Source of the DNA: Levilactobacillus angrenensis
GTDB lineage: Bacteria; Bacillota; Bacilli; Lactobacillales; Lactobacillaceae
Length of the DNA: 64,000 bases
Reading direction: 5' to 3'
Assembly (NCBI RefSeq): GCF_003946085.1
Contig: NZ_RHOB01000009.1
Location: forward strand, 1 to 64,000
How positions within the stretch are numbered: the first letter of the stretch is position 1; every line of letters starts with the position of its first letter. The notes beneath the pieces were generated by a model. That model was not told where the DNA came from. It worked only from the letters and a program-made list of their open reading frames with translations, and searched no databases. Positions 19,342-29,377 of this stretch are shown in pieces. Made by a program: the position numbers and the translations under genes.

Positions 19342-20558
19342 TTTGACGCACCCTTTCCTGATAAAATCACTTGAACGACCCGCTGGCTGGCCGTCCCATC
19401 TTCCCAGTCACAAAATTTATGATAAAAGGCTGCCTGACGCTGTTGATAGCCGGGGAAGTCCCCGGTCTGGCGCCACTGGTCGAGTTGCTGATAAAAGGCG
19501 GCCGCCGTGGTGACCAGTGGCCCGGGAATTTCGCGTTCATAATCGAAGTAAAAGCCCCGGAGCTGGTCGCGGTAATGTTCCAGGTCGTAGGCCAAGAACA
19601 GTTCTGGGCGTTTCAGATTGGCAAAATCAAACATGACCGACGAATAATCCGTAATCAACAGGTCGGAAATCAAATAGAGTTGCGCGATGTCCGTTTCGGC
19701 CAAGACGGTCACCCGGTCCTCGAATCCGTGAATGTCGATGGCGTCTTTGACCAGATAGTGCGGCCGAATGATCAGCTGCGTTCCGGCCGGTACGTGAGCA
19801 AAAAACGTTGCCAAGTCAAAGGGTAAGTCGAACCGATAGACGCCCGGGCGCACGGCCATGTCGTCACGCCAGGTTGGCGCATAGGTCACGACCGGCCCCG
19901 TCACCTGCCCTAACAAACGCTGTCGCAGCGCCTGCTGATCAGCCGCAGACGTGGTATAGAGCACGTCATTTCTGGGGTAGCCGATCGATAAGAACTGATG
20001 GTTAAAGCCAAAGGCCGATTTGAAGATTTCTTGAGAATACCGGTTCGGCGCAATCAAATAATCCCACCGACTGGCAGCCGTCTTAAACTGCTGGTGATAG
20101 TCCGCCGTACTGGTCCCCGGGATGGCCACGTGCGCGATATCAGCGCCCAATTTTTTCAGGGGCGTTCCGTGCCAGGTCTGAATCGTCGTCGTCCGCCGAT
20201 TCGACCGCCACCAATTGGGGAGCCGAGAATTAAGGACCCAAAATTCTGCGCGGGCCATCAGATAGACCCAGCGTGGTGTGAAGCGTTTGACTAACCGAAT
20301 CTCGGGGTACTTGGCCTTAAGATTGGCGTATTCACGCGGCTTAACGCTGAAATACGCCGTTTGGGCATAGGCCGGATTAGTCTTGATCAATTCGCGGTAA
20401 ATGGCCGCCGGGTTGTCATTGACGTCCTTACCGTTGAAACTTTCAAAGATGACTTGTCGCCGCTTAATGGGTAAACAAATAAGCCCATCGTTCAACACGA
20501 TGAGCCCATAGCGAGCAACGAGCTTCAATGACTGGATGAGACTGTGTGATCGCGTCAT
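19338..20558 (-). CDS. CDP-glycerol glycerophosphotransferase (TagB/TagF family)
   Basis: Membrane-associated GT-B enzyme that transfers glycerol phosphate from CDP-glycerol to a teichoic-acid acceptor. 406 aa. Family landmarks are present: [17 protein letters not shown], the catalytic-His stretch [27 protein letters not shown], a second His in IIRPHY, and [11 protein letters not shown]. Length fits a primase (TagB-like) or short polymerase; I cannot tell which. It lies 20 nt after the TagG-like permease gene. Confidence 0.92.
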   Translation of the reverse strand: MTRSHSLIQSLKLVARYGLIVLNDGLICLPIKRRQVIFESFNGKDVNDNPAAIYRELIKTNPAYAQTAYFSVKPREYANLKAKYPEIRLVKRFTPRWVYLMARAEFWVLNSRLPNWWRSNRRTTTIQTWHGTPLKKLGADIAHVAIPGTSTADYHQQFKTAASRWDYLIAPNRYSQEIFKSAFGFNHQFLSIGYPRNDVLYTTSAADQQALRQRLLGQVTGPVVTYAPTWRDDMAVRPGVYRFDLPFDLATFFAHVPAGTQLIIRPHYLVKDAIDIHGFEDRVTVLAETDIAQLYLISDLLITDYSSVMFDFANLKRPELFLAYDLEHYRDQLRGFYFDYEREIPGPLVTTAAAFYQQLDQWRQTGDFPGYQQRQAAFYHKFCDWEDGTASQRVVQVILSGKGASK

Positions 20559-20578
20559 TTTAGCGTGCTCCTTTCAAA

Positions 20579-21388
20579 TTAAATTAAATCGACGAACCGT
20601 GACCGGAACTTGTAGTGTAAGTGTGACCCAATCAACAGCACGAAAATCACGAATAACCAGAACTCTAAAGTGAGTAACGGGTGTTGCCAGAACCAGCCGG
20701 ACCCGATAAAGGATTCCCGGAATCCATTAACGATGTAATAGTACGGGTTTAATTCCAATAAGTGAACGAATGGTGCCGGGAACGACGTCGTGACGAAGTT
20801 AAACAGCACACCAGACACGTAGAATAACATCCGCATCACGGATTGTAACAGGATGTGGTAGTCCCGCACTAACAAGCTAATGCAGGAGTTCAAGATTCCT
20901 AAGGCCACTAGCAGGCAAATCATGGCGAAGAAGTAATAGATCCACTGGAACCAAGACACCTTCGGGTAAACGCCGTTGAGTAAGCCGATAAAAATCGAGA
21001 AGACCATCATCGTCCAAAAGGAACTCAGATTACTGACAATTTTAATCGTTGGTAAGGCGGATACCGGGAATTTCATCTTAGCCACCATGTTGACCCGTTG
21101 GTAGATACTCTTCGAGGCATCCAACGTGGCCCGGTTCATGAAGAACCACGGCGTAATCCCAATAACCATCCATGGCAGGTAGCCCACGCCGTTTAACGGT
21201 TGGCCGTGCTTTAACCCAACACCGAAGACTAACCAGTAGATGGCGATTTGAATCAAGGGATATAAGTACTCCCAAGCTAAACCTAAGTAGTGACTCTGAT
21301 AACTTGCTTGGTCCTCATAGCGCGAGATCCGGAAAATGATACCGACGCTTGAGAACTGTTCTTTAAATAAGGTCATGACCTCTTTCAA
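20579..21388 (-). CDS. tagG: Teichoic-acid ABC transporter permease (TagG-like)
   Basis: Permease half of the exporter that moves undecaprenyl-linked teichoic acid across the membrane. 269 aa with six transmembrane segments and the ABC2/TagG pattern SHYLGLAWEYLYPLIQIAIYW, then LELNPYYYIVNGFRESF near the C-terminus. The start appears to be TTG at 21388, with AGGAG 9 nt upstream; the ATG four codons later lacks spacing. No ATPase (TagH) gene is adjacent, which is unusual. Confidence 0.92.
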   Translation of the reverse strand: MKEVMTLFKEQFSSVGIIFRISRYEDQASYQSHYLGLAWEYLYPLIQIAIYWLVFGVGLKHGQPLNGVGYLPWMVIGITPWFFMNRATLDASKSIYQRVNMVAKMKFPVSALPTIKIVSNLSSFWTMMVFSIFIGLLNGVYPKVSWFQWIYYFFAMICLLVALGILNSCISLLVRDYHILLQSVMRMLFYVSGVLFNFVTTSFPAPFVHLLELNPYYYIVNGFRESFIGSGWFWQHPLLTLEFWLFVIFVLLIGSHLHYKFRSRFVDLI

Positions 21389-21408
21389 GGCACTGCACTC
21401 CTTTAATT

Positions 21409-22557
21409 TTAATCGGATAATTGCGCAAGGTAACGGGCAACCACGCGTTCAGTCGCGTGGCCGTCATTGGCGCGATTCCAATGTTGATTGAATTGGGTAA
21501 GCTCGGTTGCGGCATCGGTCTTGATGGCCGCAGCCAGTTGGTCGTTGGTCGCAATAACCGGACCGGGTAACCAGTCCAACAAGTCGGCTTGCACGCCGGG
21601 GTCTTGCCGGTAGGTTGGTAAATCAAAGAGGTAAAACAATAAGCTGTGCGCATTGGGCAACAGACTGTAGTCAAAGGCCACCGACGAATAATCCGTGACC
21701 AAAGTATCAGTCACCGTCAAAAGATCGGTCGTACTCAAGTCTGGCGCCAACACCCCCTGCGGCCCTAACTGTCGCTGGAGCGCGTCGGCTTTGGTCGCCA
21801 AGGCCGGGTGGAGTTTGACGACCACTCGCGCCGTAGGATCCGCACACAAGGCCGCTGCCAATCCCGCTGGCGGCGTAAAGGTCACGCCGTCACGATACGT
21901 TGGCGCATACAAGATCACGCGGTGCCCCTTTAAGGCTGGCACTTGTTGCCATACCCGCTGGCGAGTCGCTGTCACCCAACTCGCATCTTGTAAGCAGTCT
22001 GAACGTGGATAACCCAACACCTGCATGCGGGTCAACGGTACCCGATAACTGGTCGCAAAGACCTGACCCATGGCCGGGGCACCAACGACGTACTCATCAA
22101 AATGATCATAAACGGCTTGAAACCGGCGCTGATCACTCGCTGAGCGTTGAGCCGTGGTGGGGTCATCCCAGCCAAAGCGCTTAATGGCGCCTGCCGCATG
22201 CCACAACTGGACAATTTGCATGCGCCGGGGATGGTGAAGCCCCCCCAAGAAAGCATAGTAGTTATCGCAAAATAATATCCGGGCCCGCATAATCTGAGGA
22301 ATCCCCGTCAATACGAAGGATAGATTATCCTGAAATGGCCGCACAGCAATTCCTGCCGCAGCGAGTTGGTCCGCCGCAGCTTGACACTTTGGCCGATAAA
22401 AAACCACTAACCGGTGACTAGCGGGTATTTTAGCCGCCAGTGCCCGGATAAAAGGTAAATTATCCGCAAAACTCAAGAGGTAAATCACGTCCTTTTGGCG
22501 GCGCCCCGCCCACAGTAGCGACATCAGCCGTACTAACCACAAATAAATCTCTTTCAT
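21409..22557 (-). CDS. CDP-glycerol:glycerophosphate glycerophosphotransferase (TagF-like)
   Basis: Second teichoic-acid glycerophosphotransferase of the cluster, 382 aa. VQLWHAAGAIKRFGWDD replaces the usual WHGTP-type motif but keeps the catalytic His; YPRSDCL, YAPTYRDG, VVKLHP and TDYSSVAFDYS are conserved. The ATG at 22557 (MKEIYLWLVRL) is preferred over an upstream TTG-region extension because GGTGA lies at good spacing. It is first in the cluster, 21 nt before tagG. Confidence 0.9.
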   Translation of the reverse strand: MKEIYLWLVRLMSLLWAGRRQKDVIYLLSFADNLPFIRALAAKIPASHRLVVFYRPKCQAAADQLAAAGIAVRPFQDNLSFVLTGIPQIMRARILFCDNYYAFLGGLHHPRRMQIVQLWHAAGAIKRFGWDDPTTAQRSASDQRRFQAVYDHFDEYVVGAPAMGQVFATSYRVPLTRMQVLGYPRSDCLQDASWVTATRQRVWQQVPALKGHRVILYAPTYRDGVTFTPPAGLAAALCADPTARVVVKLHPALATKADALQRQLGPQGVLAPDLSTTDLLTVTDTLVTDYSSVAFDYSLLPNAHSLLFYLFDLPTYRQDPGVQADLLDWLPGPVIATNDQLAAAIKTDAATELTQFNQHWNRANDGHATERVVARYLAQLSD

Positions 22558-22602
22558 GTTAATCACCAATATCACTAAATTTCGCTGTCCATAACACCGA
22601 GA

Positions 22603-22668
22603 ATTATACCACATCTGCCGGTGGAACCTAGCAGTTTTTAGCAACCTTTAACAGTTTGGCCCCAAACT
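22603..22668 (-). promoter_or_regulatory. Teichoic-acid cluster promoter with upstream palindrome
   Basis: Minus-strand extended -10 TGGTATAAT (TATAAT at 22603-22608) without a clear -35. A palindrome AGTTTGG-CC-CCAAACT lies at 22653-22668, 45 nt upstream of the -10, a plausible regulator site. Both are seen directly; the regulator is unknown. Confidence 0.55.
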
Positions 22669-22772
22669 AACGCTAAGTTCTAAGAATTTGTTAAGTTCAC
22701 TGGCTAACCGGTCACAAATTAGCTGGTGATTTCGTTGGTATCAGTGAGGGGCTTCCCCAGCCCATCAGCCGA

Positions 22773-22801
22773 CAAAAAAGGCCGGACCCGCGCCCGACCT
22801 C
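22773..22801 (-). terminator. Terminator of the YitT-family gene
   Basis: GGTCGG and CCGGCC arms followed by TTTTTT on the minus strand, starting 20 nt after the stop codon at 22821. Confidence 0.75.
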
Positions 22802-22820
22802 TTGCCTGTGTCGCAACCTA

Positions 22821-23696
22821 TTACCATTTTGGCTCGTAGAAGTGGCCCAGGACCTTGACCGTATCCGAAATGCTCACGAAAGCCTTCGGGTCGGCCTCTT
22901 CCATCGCCGTTTCCAGTGCATCCATTTCATATCGGGTAATCACCGTAAACAAGATGGTCTTCTCGTCGTGGCGATACGCCCCTTCTGCCCCGTGGACGAT
23001 GGTGATACCGCGGCGCATGTGATTTTGAATACTGTCGATCACCGTTTTCGGTCGATCCGTGATGACCATGACCTGCATCCGTTGTTGACGGGTAAACGTC
23101 ATGTCAATCACCTTGGCGTTAACGAACAGCCCCAACGCGGAATACAGCGCGTAAGGCCAGCCATACACAAACCCGGCACTGATAACGATCAGACTGTTGA
23201 AGGCAATGTTGATGGTCCCCATGCTCCGGCCGGTCTTGCGCCGCAACACGATGCCAATAATATCCAGTCCACCGGTCGAGATGCCATTTTTCAAGGCAAA
23301 CCCCGTCCCAAAACCGTTGACCGCACCCCCGAAAATCGCACAGATAATCGGGTCACTGGTCAAATGGACGGGTTGAATCACCCGAATCATGACCGAGGCG
23401 AACAGTACACAGATAAACGTAAATACCGTAAAGGACTTACCAATTTGTTTCCAAGCCAGAAAGAACATGGGAATGTTGATCAAGAACAGCCCGAGCGCCG
23501 TCGTGATATGAAATGCGCCGAGACCGGCCGTCAAACTGTTGACCAACTGCGCTAACCCCGTGACCCCGGAAGAATAAATATGTCCCGGTGTCCAGAAAAA
23601 GTTCACCGCAATCGACACCAGTACCCCGTAGAAAAAGGCTACGGAGAACTTTGCCGTATAGGTATGCCGTTTTAACAACTGCTGCACATCATCCAT
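22821..23696 (-). CDS. YitT-family membrane protein (DUF161/DUF2179)
   Basis: Membrane protein of 291 aa with five or six N-terminal transmembrane segments (residues 20-170) and a cytoplasmic DUF2179 domain (residues 200-285; MQVMVITDRPKTVIDSI and GITIVHGAEGAYRHDEK). GISTGGLDIIGIVLRRKTG is a family signature. The function is not established. RBS is weak (GAGGT). It is monocistronic by its terminator. Confidence 0.9.
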   Translation of the reverse strand: MDDVQQLLKRHTYTAKFSVAFFYGVLVSIAVNFFWTPGHIYSSGVTGLAQLVNSLTAGLGAFHITTALGLFLINIPMFFLAWKQIGKSFTVFTFICVLFASVMIRVIQPVHLTSDPIICAIFGGAVNGFGTGFALKNGISTGGLDIIGIVLRRKTGRSMGTINIAFNSLIVISAGFVYGWPYALYSALGLFVNAKVIDMTFTRQQRMQVMVITDRPKTVIDSIQNHMRRGITIVHGAEGAYRHDEKTILFTVITRYEMDALETAMEEADPKAFVSISDTVKVLGHFYEPKW

Positions 23697-23862
23697 GATT
23701 TAAATACCGACCTCGCTTATTCGTTTGTCATACTTCACTCTATGCTCGGCTTAGTATAGCATTTAATTGCCGTTTCGGCCACGGCAAACGCTAGGTTTTA
23801 GCGGTTTCTAATCTTTCTGTGGCAAATTGACAGTTCAGTTACAAAACCATCTTCAGGCAACA

Positions 23863-24390
23863 CTACTTCTGCGTCCAATGTTGCTGAATAAAGGCTTCAC
23901 GGCCCCCCGCTTCTTGTTGAGCCATGCGGGCTGGATTCTTTTGATAAAATTGTTGATGGCGTTCTTCGGCCGGGTAAAAGGGCTGGGCCACTTGAATTTG
24001 CGTCACGATGGGCTTAGTGAACTGTTCCCGGTCCTGCAGCGCTTGACGGGAAGCCCGCGCGATTTTGTCCTGGGCTTCGCTGTTCACAAAAATGACGGGC
24101 CGGTAGTTACTGCCCCGGTCTTGGAACTGGCCACCGGCATCCGTTGGGTCGGTCTGTTGCCAATACAACTCGACCAATTGTTGGTAACTGACCACCTGCG
24201 GATCGAACCAAATCTTCACGGCTTCCGTATGCCCGGTCGTTTGGCTCTTGACCTGTTCATAGGTGGGATTGGCCACCGTACCGCCCGTATATCCGGAGAG
24301 CACCTTCTTGATACCGGGAAATGTCTCAAATGGCTGGACCATGCACCAAAAGCAGCCGCCAGCAAATGTTGCCGTTTCTGTTTCACTCAT
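23863..24390 (-). CDS. msrA: Peptide-methionine (S)-S-oxide reductase
   Basis: Repairs oxidised methionine (S-sulfoxide) in proteins with thioredoxin. About 175 aa. The catalytic GGCFWCMV lies near residue 12, followed by SGYTGG and [11 protein letters not shown]. The ATG pair at 24393/24390 is chosen with GGAG upstream; the 18-residue upstream extension is rejected. Monocistronic; no msrB is adjacent. Confidence 0.94.
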   Translation of the reverse strand: MSETETATFAGGCFWCMVQPFETFPGIKKVLSGYTGGTVANPTYEQVKSQTTGHTEAVKIWFDPQVVSYQQLVELYWQQTDPTDAGGQFQDRGSNYRPVIFVNSEAQDKIARASRQALQDREQFTKPIVTQIQVAQPFYPAEERHQQFYQKNPARMAQQEAGGREAFIQQHWTQK

Positions 24391-24469
24391 CATAATCACT
24401 CCAATTTCTAATATTTCTATTACACGACTTTTTGCCGGCGCGGTCAACTAGTTTGCTAGAAGATCCGGA

Positions 24470-24715
24470 AATTTAGTTGTTTACAACCATGTGGCTCGCT
24501 TTGAGCCGGTGGCCCGCGTCTCTGGCCTCATAGCCGAAACGTGTGCCAACCGGCAACTGATGGCGTGAAAATTAGTCGTTTACAGCTTCGTAGTTTGAAC
24601 TGGTGGAACCCTGGCTGACGCAGGCTCCTGGTTTCACTAAGTTTCGTGGACAGAACCCTGTCGTTCTGGGAATTACCGCGTCACTGCTACGTTCAGCCTT
24701 CAATAATTGATTCAA
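24470..24715 (+). repeat. Intergenic repeat copy R3 (internally deleted, about 245 bp)
   Basis: Contains blocks of the 16282 element in the same orientation: GGCCTCATAGCCGAAACGTG, AAAATTAGTCGTTTACAGCTT, GGAACCCTGGCTGACGCAGG and a degenerate right end TTCAGCCTTCAA. Block order differs from the full element near 24470-24560, which suggests rearrangement. No gene is seen in 24394-24724. Confidence 0.7.
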
Positions 24716-24724
24716 AGGTATCCA

Positions 24725-24770
24725 AAAAAGGACGACTGTCGCCCCACTTAGAGGGTAACAGTCGTCCTTC
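24725..24770 (-). terminator. hisS-aspS terminator
   Basis: AGGACGACTGT and ACAGTCGTCCT arms around an 18-nt loop, with TTTTTT following on the minus strand, 85 nt past the aspS stop. Confidence 0.85.
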
Positions 24771-24855
24771 ATTTAAAGTCGAATTCACTCAACGCCTCTG
24801 ATCAAACCCATCACGCCGGTGCTAATAGCACGGGCAATTGGTTTCACCAATAACG

Positions 24856-26655
24856 CTAGTCTTCAGGCTCGTCTTGCTTGGCAATCAACAAGTCCAGGTC
24901 TAACAATTGCTTGTCGGCCACGGTACTTGGCGCTTCGGTCATTGGTTCCGTTGCCTTCGAGTTCTTCGGGAAGGCGATGACGTCACGGATGTTGTCGCGC
25001 TTAGCTAACAAGCGGGCAAACCGATCCAACCCAATGGCCAGACCACCATGAGGCGGGAACCCGTAATCCAAGGCTTTCAGCAGGAAGCCAAATTGCTTTT
25101 CGGCCCGTTCAGGCGTGAAGCCTAAGGCCTTTAGCATCTTCATTTGTAATTCGCGGGTGTGAATCCGGATGGACCCCCCACCTAATTCGAGACCGTTCAA
25201 GATGATGTCGTAACTTTGAGCGTAGGCCTTGTGTGGGTCTTCGCCGTCGTTCAAGTAATGGGCATCCCCTTCGGCTGGCATCGTGAATGGGTGGTGCGCT
25301 GGAACCCAACGCTTCAAGTCAACATCGTAATCGAACAATGGCCAGTTGACGATCCATAAGAACGCCCACTTGTTTTCGTCGATCATGTCTTGTTCCTTGG
25401 CAATGGCAACCCGCAGGTAACCCAACGTTTGGGCAACAACGCGCTTAGAATCAGCAGCAAACAACAACAGGTCGCCGCTCTTGGCGCCGGTTGCGGCCGT
25501 GATTTGATCGAACCAGTCGCCTTCCTTGAAGAACTTGGCGATTGGGCCGCTAAAGCCATCATCCGTGACCTTCATCCAAGCCAAGCCCTTGGCACCGAAG
25601 CGTTCGATGTATTGGCCGTACTTGTCGATGTCCTTCCGGCTGTACAAGTCAGCCCCGCCAGGAACGGCGATGGCCTTGACTTGACCGCCGTTCGCAACGG
25701 CGCCAGAGAAGACCTTGAAGTCGGTGTTGGCCATGATGGCTGACAAGTCCTTCAATTCCATGCCGAAGCGGACATCTGGTTGGTCGGTCCCAAAGCGGGC
25801 CATGGAGTCGTCCCAGTCCATCCGTTCGAATGGCAACTTAACGTCAACATTCAACGTATCCTTCATGACCTTGGCAATCAGGCCTTCCGTCAGGTCTTGG
25901 ATCTCTTCGGCCGTCAAGAAGGACGTTTCCAAGTCAATCTGGGTAAATTCAGGTTGACGGTCACCCCGTAAGTCTTCGTCTCGGAAACAACGAGCGATTT
26001 GGTAGTACCGGTCAAAGCCAGAACCCATCAATAATTGCTTAAACAATTGCGGAGATTGTGGCAAGGCGTAGAAATGGCCGGGGTAGATCCGTGAAGGAAC
26101 CAGGTAATCCCGGGCCCCTTCAGGCGTGGACTTGGTCAAATCAGGCGTTTCGATGTCGATAAAACCGTTCTTGTCGAAGTAGCTGTGCACGGATTGGACG
26201 ATCCGGTTACGCAGCATCAGAGCCTTTTGCATTTCTGGCCGCCGTAAGTCTAAGTAGCGGTATTGTAAACGCAGGTCGTCAGAAGCGTTGACGTTGTCCT
26301 TGATTTCAAATGGCAATTCCTTGGCCTTGTTCAACAGGTTGATGCCACTCACGCGAACTTCGACCTTCCCGGTGCGCATGTCCGGGTTAACTTCCTTAGG
26401 TGCCCGCGCAACAACTTGTCCTTGCACTTCAATGACGTATTCGCTCCGCAGTTGGTCAGCGACGGCCAACGCATCCTTGCCGTATTCTTCGCTGAAGACC
26501 AGTTGAACAATACCTTCGCGGTCCCGTAAGTCGATGAAAATCAGACTACCGAGGTCCCGACGTTTTTGTACCCAACCCTTTAAGACAACGGTTTGGTCGA
26601 GGTATTGATCGTCAACTAAACCAGCATACGTGGTTCGTTTTAAATTCTTTTCCAT
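24856..26655 (-). CDS. aspS: Aspartate--tRNA ligase
   Basis: Class II synthetase charging tRNA-Asp. 599 aa. The N-terminal OB anticodon domain has [14 protein letters not shown]; motif 2 is [18 protein letters not shown]; the bacterial GAD insert occupies the middle; motif 3 is [13 protein letters not shown]. The ATG has GAGGAG upstream within 10 nt. It follows hisS by 12 nt in the T-box-controlled operon. Confidence 0.97.
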   Translation of the reverse strand: MEKNLKRTTYAGLVDDQYLDQTVVLKGWVQKRRDLGSLIFIDLRDREGIVQLVFSEEYGKDALAVADQLRSEYVIEVQGQVVARAPKEVNPDMRTGKVEVRVSGINLLNKAKELPFEIKDNVNASDDLRLQYRYLDLRRPEMQKALMLRNRIVQSVHSYFDKNGFIDIETPDLTKSTPEGARDYLVPSRIYPGHFYALPQSPQLFKQLLMGSGFDRYYQIARCFRDEDLRGDRQPEFTQIDLETSFLTAEEIQDLTEGLIAKVMKDTLNVDVKLPFERMDWDDSMARFGTDQPDVRFGMELKDLSAIMANTDFKVFSGAVANGGQVKAIAVPGGADLYSRKDIDKYGQYIERFGAKGLAWMKVTDDGFSGPIAKFFKEGDWFDQITAATGAKSGDLLLFAADSKRVVAQTLGYLRVAIAKEQDMIDENKWAFLWIVNWPLFDYDVDLKRWVPAHHPFTMPAEGDAHYLNDGEDPHKAYAQSYDIILNGLELGGGSIRIHTRELQMKMLKALGFTPERAEKQFGFLLKALDYGFPPHGGLAIGLDRFARLLAKRDNIRDVIAFPKNSKATEPMTEAPSTVADKQLLDLDLLIAKQDEPED

Positions 26656-26667
26656 GTCTTTCTCCTC

Positions 26668-27963
26668 TTATTTTGCCGTGAACTGAGTTGCCACGACGTT
26701 TTGAAAATCTTGATAAATGTCCGCTAATGGCACGCTGACTTCTTCACCCGTCGCCATGGACTTCAAGTTGGCCGTTTGGTTCGCCAACTCTTGGTCACCA
26801 ATGGTCAAGGTATACGCCGCGTTCAGGCGGTTAGCCGTCTTGAATTGGGCCTTTGGCTTACGACTCAGGTAATCCCGGTCGGCCGTTAAACCGGCTTGCC
26901 GAATGGCTTGGACCAGTTTTAACGTTTCCAATGACGTGTCGTCACCGATACCCACGACGTAAACGTCTAACGGGTGGTCATTAGGAATGGCAACCTTTTC
27001 CGCTTGCATCAGTAAGACTAAGCGTTCGACCCCCAGACCAAAGCCCACACCAGGCATGTCGGGGCCGCCCAGTTCTTCAACCAAGCCATTATACCGGCCA
27101 CCGGCTAAGACGGTCGTGTAGCCTTCGCCTAAGGCTGGTGAGTCGGCCATGATTTCAAAGATGGTGTGGTTGTAGTAATCCAACCCCCGCACCATGGTGG
27201 CATCAACGTCATAGGCAATGCCCAAAGCGTCTAAGCTGGCCTTGACCCGGTCAAAATGAGCCGTGGCATCCGGCGTCAAGAAGTCCAGGATAGACGGCGC
27301 ATCGACCACGATTTCTTGGTCGTGCTTGTCCTTACTGTCCAAGACCCGCAGTGGGTTTTTGTGCAACCGCACCTTGGAGTCATCACTGAGTTCATCAAAG
27401 TGAGGTTCCAAAAAGTCGATCAAGGCTTGGCGGTAATTGTCGCGGGTTTCCTTATCTCCCAAGGTGTTCAAGGCCAACCGCAAGTGCGTCAAGCCCAGTT
27501 TACTCAAGAGGTTCATCCCCAAAGCAATGACTTCCACGTCCAATTCGGGCGCGTCACTACCGAAGGCTTCCACCCCAATTTGATGGAATTGCCGTTGCCG
27601 ACCTGATTGGGGCCGTTCGTACCGGAACATGGGTCCCATGTAGTAAACTTTGTACGGCTTTTGGGTCTCTGGTCCGTAAAGTTTATTTTCCACAAAGGCC
27701 CGAACAACACCGGCCGTTCCTTCTGGCCGCAAGGATAAGTGCCGATCCCCCTTATCCTTAAAGTCATACATTTCCTTGGTCACGATATCTGAAGTATCCC
27801 CCGAAGTCCGTGAAAAGACTTCAAAGTTTTCAAACATCGGTGTCCGAATCTCTTCGAACCGATAATTAGCAAACAACTGGCGCGCGGTGGCTTCGACGAA
27901 CTGCCAAGTTTGTGAGTCGCCTGGTAAGATATCCGCCGTTCCCTTTGGTCGTTGATAACGCAT
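26668..27963 (-). CDS. hisS: Histidine--tRNA ligase
   Basis: Class II synthetase charging tRNA-His. 431 aa from the ATG at 27963, which has AGGGAG 7 nt upstream; a 78-residue upstream extension would translate the T-box leader. [14 protein letters not shown] starts the protein; [20 protein letters not shown] (motif 2) and the histidine-specific [13 protein letters not shown] are complete; motif 3 is GFGLGVERL. Confidence 0.97.
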   Translation of the reverse strand: MRYQRPKGTADILPGDSQTWQFVEATARQLFANYRFEEIRTPMFENFEVFSRTSGDTSDIVTKEMYDFKDKGDRHLSLRPEGTAGVVRAFVENKLYGPETQKPYKVYYMGPMFRYERPQSGRQRQFHQIGVEAFGSDAPELDVEVIALGMNLLSKLGLTHLRLALNTLGDKETRDNYRQALIDFLEPHFDELSDDSKVRLHKNPLRVLDSKDKHDQEIVVDAPSILDFLTPDATAHFDRVKASLDALGIAYDVDATMVRGLDYYNHTIFEIMADSPALGEGYTTVLAGGRYNGLVEELGGPDMPGVGFGLGVERLVLLMQAEKVAIPNDHPLDVYVVGIGDDTSLETLKLVQAIRQAGLTADRDYLSRKPKAQFKTANRLNAAYTLTIGDQELANQTANLKSMATGEEVSVPLADIYQDFQNVVATQFTAK

Positions 27964-27994
27964 GAGCATTCTCCCTTCCGACTCCTGTAGAAAA

Positions 27995-28209
27995 TAAAAA
28001 ACGCCCCTGTCAATTGACAAGGGCGCAGGTATGCACGGTACCACCTTTTTAAAATTCTCTGCAGGATAACGTTGCAAACGAATGACGACGAGCGCCATTA
28101 GCCTCAAGAGTGTCTTCCAAGTGACCTCGTTAGTCGCTTTCAGCAACGCGACTTCTCTGTAAACGGGTTGACTCTTACTATTCTCTCTCATTGGCAATCT
28201 ATTTTATTC
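27995..28209 (-). promoter_or_regulatory. T-box riboswitch leader of hisS-aspS
   Basis: The T-box core AAGGTGGTACCGTGC is at 28033-28047, followed by a terminator with GCGCCC...GGGGCG arms and T6 (27995-28026). In stem I the best specifier candidate is CAC (His) at 28121-28123, context GAGGT-CAC-TTG; GUC or GAC alternatives cannot be excluded without folding. Confidence 0.88.
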
Positions 28210-28215
28210 TTCCTA

Positions 28216-28244
28216 AGAATACTGAAAATCGGCTGAAAAGTCAA
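28216..28244 (-). promoter_or_regulatory. hisS-aspS promoter
   Basis: Minus-strand TTGACT (28239-28244), 17-bp spacer, TATTCT (28216-28221), directly upstream of the T-box leader. Confidence 0.8.
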
Positions 28245-28465
28245 GGCTGACTACCAGGTAATTGTTGTGAAAAGACTGATTTTCAAGATAGTCGGTGCTG
28301 GTTAGGAAACTAGCGTCTTTGACATGCGGGTCGCGGCTCAAAATGATTGGTCGAGACCGGGCTTTGGCGTGATTTGCCCACCACATCCCAGTCTCACAGC
28401 TGGCGAACAACCGGCGTTCCACCAAGACCATGCCCCAGATTTAGCCCACCTTAATTTACCCGTGG

Positions 28466-28471
28466 TATAAT
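28466..28471 (+). promoter_or_regulatory. Amidase gene promoter (extended -10)
   Basis: GTGGTATAAT forms an extended -10 (TG plus TATAAT); no good -35 is present. It lies 30 nt before the amidase start codon. Confidence 0.6.
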
Positions 28472-28500
28472 GAAAACTAATTTACTAAAGGAGTACATCT

Positions 28501-29352
28501 ATGCATTTCAAACCACGTAATTGGCCGGGCCTGGTGACGGGGCTGGTCATCCTTTTAATCGCTGGCGGGCTACTGATAGCCTTCACCCAGCACAACGCCG
28601 TCACCGCCACTGTGAGCAACTTGAATCTGCGTAACGGCCCCGGCTTGACGTACACCGTCACCCATAAGGTCAAAAAGAATAGTCGTTTAACCATTTTAGG
28701 CGAAAAAGATAATTGGTATCACGTCCGCGACAGTCAAAACCATTTTGGCTGGGTCGCCAGTTGGTTGGTCAAGCACCCCGGCAATTTGAAACGGGCGACT
28801 AACCTATCCGAAGCGACCATCGTGTTGGACCCGGGCCACGGCGGCAGTGATTCCGGGGCATTGTCCATCGACCAAAAGCACGACGAGAAGACTTACACGC
28901 TGGCACTAGCCCAGCAGGTCGCTAAACGTCTGCGGGCGCGGGGGGCCCACGTGATCATGACCCGCGACAGCGACAAGACCGTCAGTCTAGCGGACCGCCC
29001 GGCACTGGCCAATACCAATCAGGCCAGCGCCTTCATCAGCTTCCACTTTGATTCCTCACCGACTGACAACTTAGGGTCTGGGACCACGACCTACTATTAC
29101 CACCGCGACACCTCCTACGAACTGGCCGAGGACGTTAACGGCCAGATGGACGGGCTCGGCCTGGACAACCGCGGCGTCAAATACGGCAACTTCGAGGTCA
29201 TCCGTGACAATAACCGCCCGGCCCTGTTGCTAGAAATGGGTTACATCAACACCAAGAAGGACTTCAGTTACATTCGCAGCACCACCTATCAAAAACAGGT
29301 GGCCACCCGCGTCGTCGCTGGTTTGAGCAAGTATTTCAACGCTGCAGCTTAA
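28501..29352 (+). CDS. N-acetylmuramoyl-L-alanine amidase with SH3b domain
   Basis: Cell-wall hydrolase cutting the amide between MurNAc and L-Ala. 283 aa. One N-terminal membrane anchor (residues 11-28), a bacterial SH3 domain (about 35-93; LNLRNGPGLTYTV, GWVASWLV), and a zinc-dependent Amidase_3 domain (105-280) with LDPGHGGSD, SFHFD and the catalytic Glu in LLLEMGYI. The ATG has AAAGGAG upstream. The architecture matches the family of membrane-tethered autolysins of lactobacilli. Confidence 0.95.
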   Translation: MHFKPRNWPGLVTGLVILLIAGGLLIAFTQHNAVTATVSNLNLRNGPGLTYTVTHKVKKNSRLTILGEKDNWYHVRDSQNHFGWVASWLVKHPGNLKRATNLSEATIVLDPGHGGSDSGALSIDQKHDEKTYTLALAQQVAKRLRARGAHVIMTRDSDKTVSLADRPALANTNQASAFISFHFDSSPTDNLGSGTTTYYYHRDTSYELAEDVNGQMDGLGLDNRGVKYGNFEVIRDNNRPALLLEMGYINTKKDFSYIRSTTYQKQVATRVVAGLSKYFNAAA

Positions 29353-29377
29353 GTTTTTAAAGAAAGAAGATCTTTGC

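Noticed and set aside
28213-28431. Minus-strand frame of 72 codons upstream of the amidase gene
   Set aside because: It overlaps the hisS promoter, has no ribosome site and resembles no protein.
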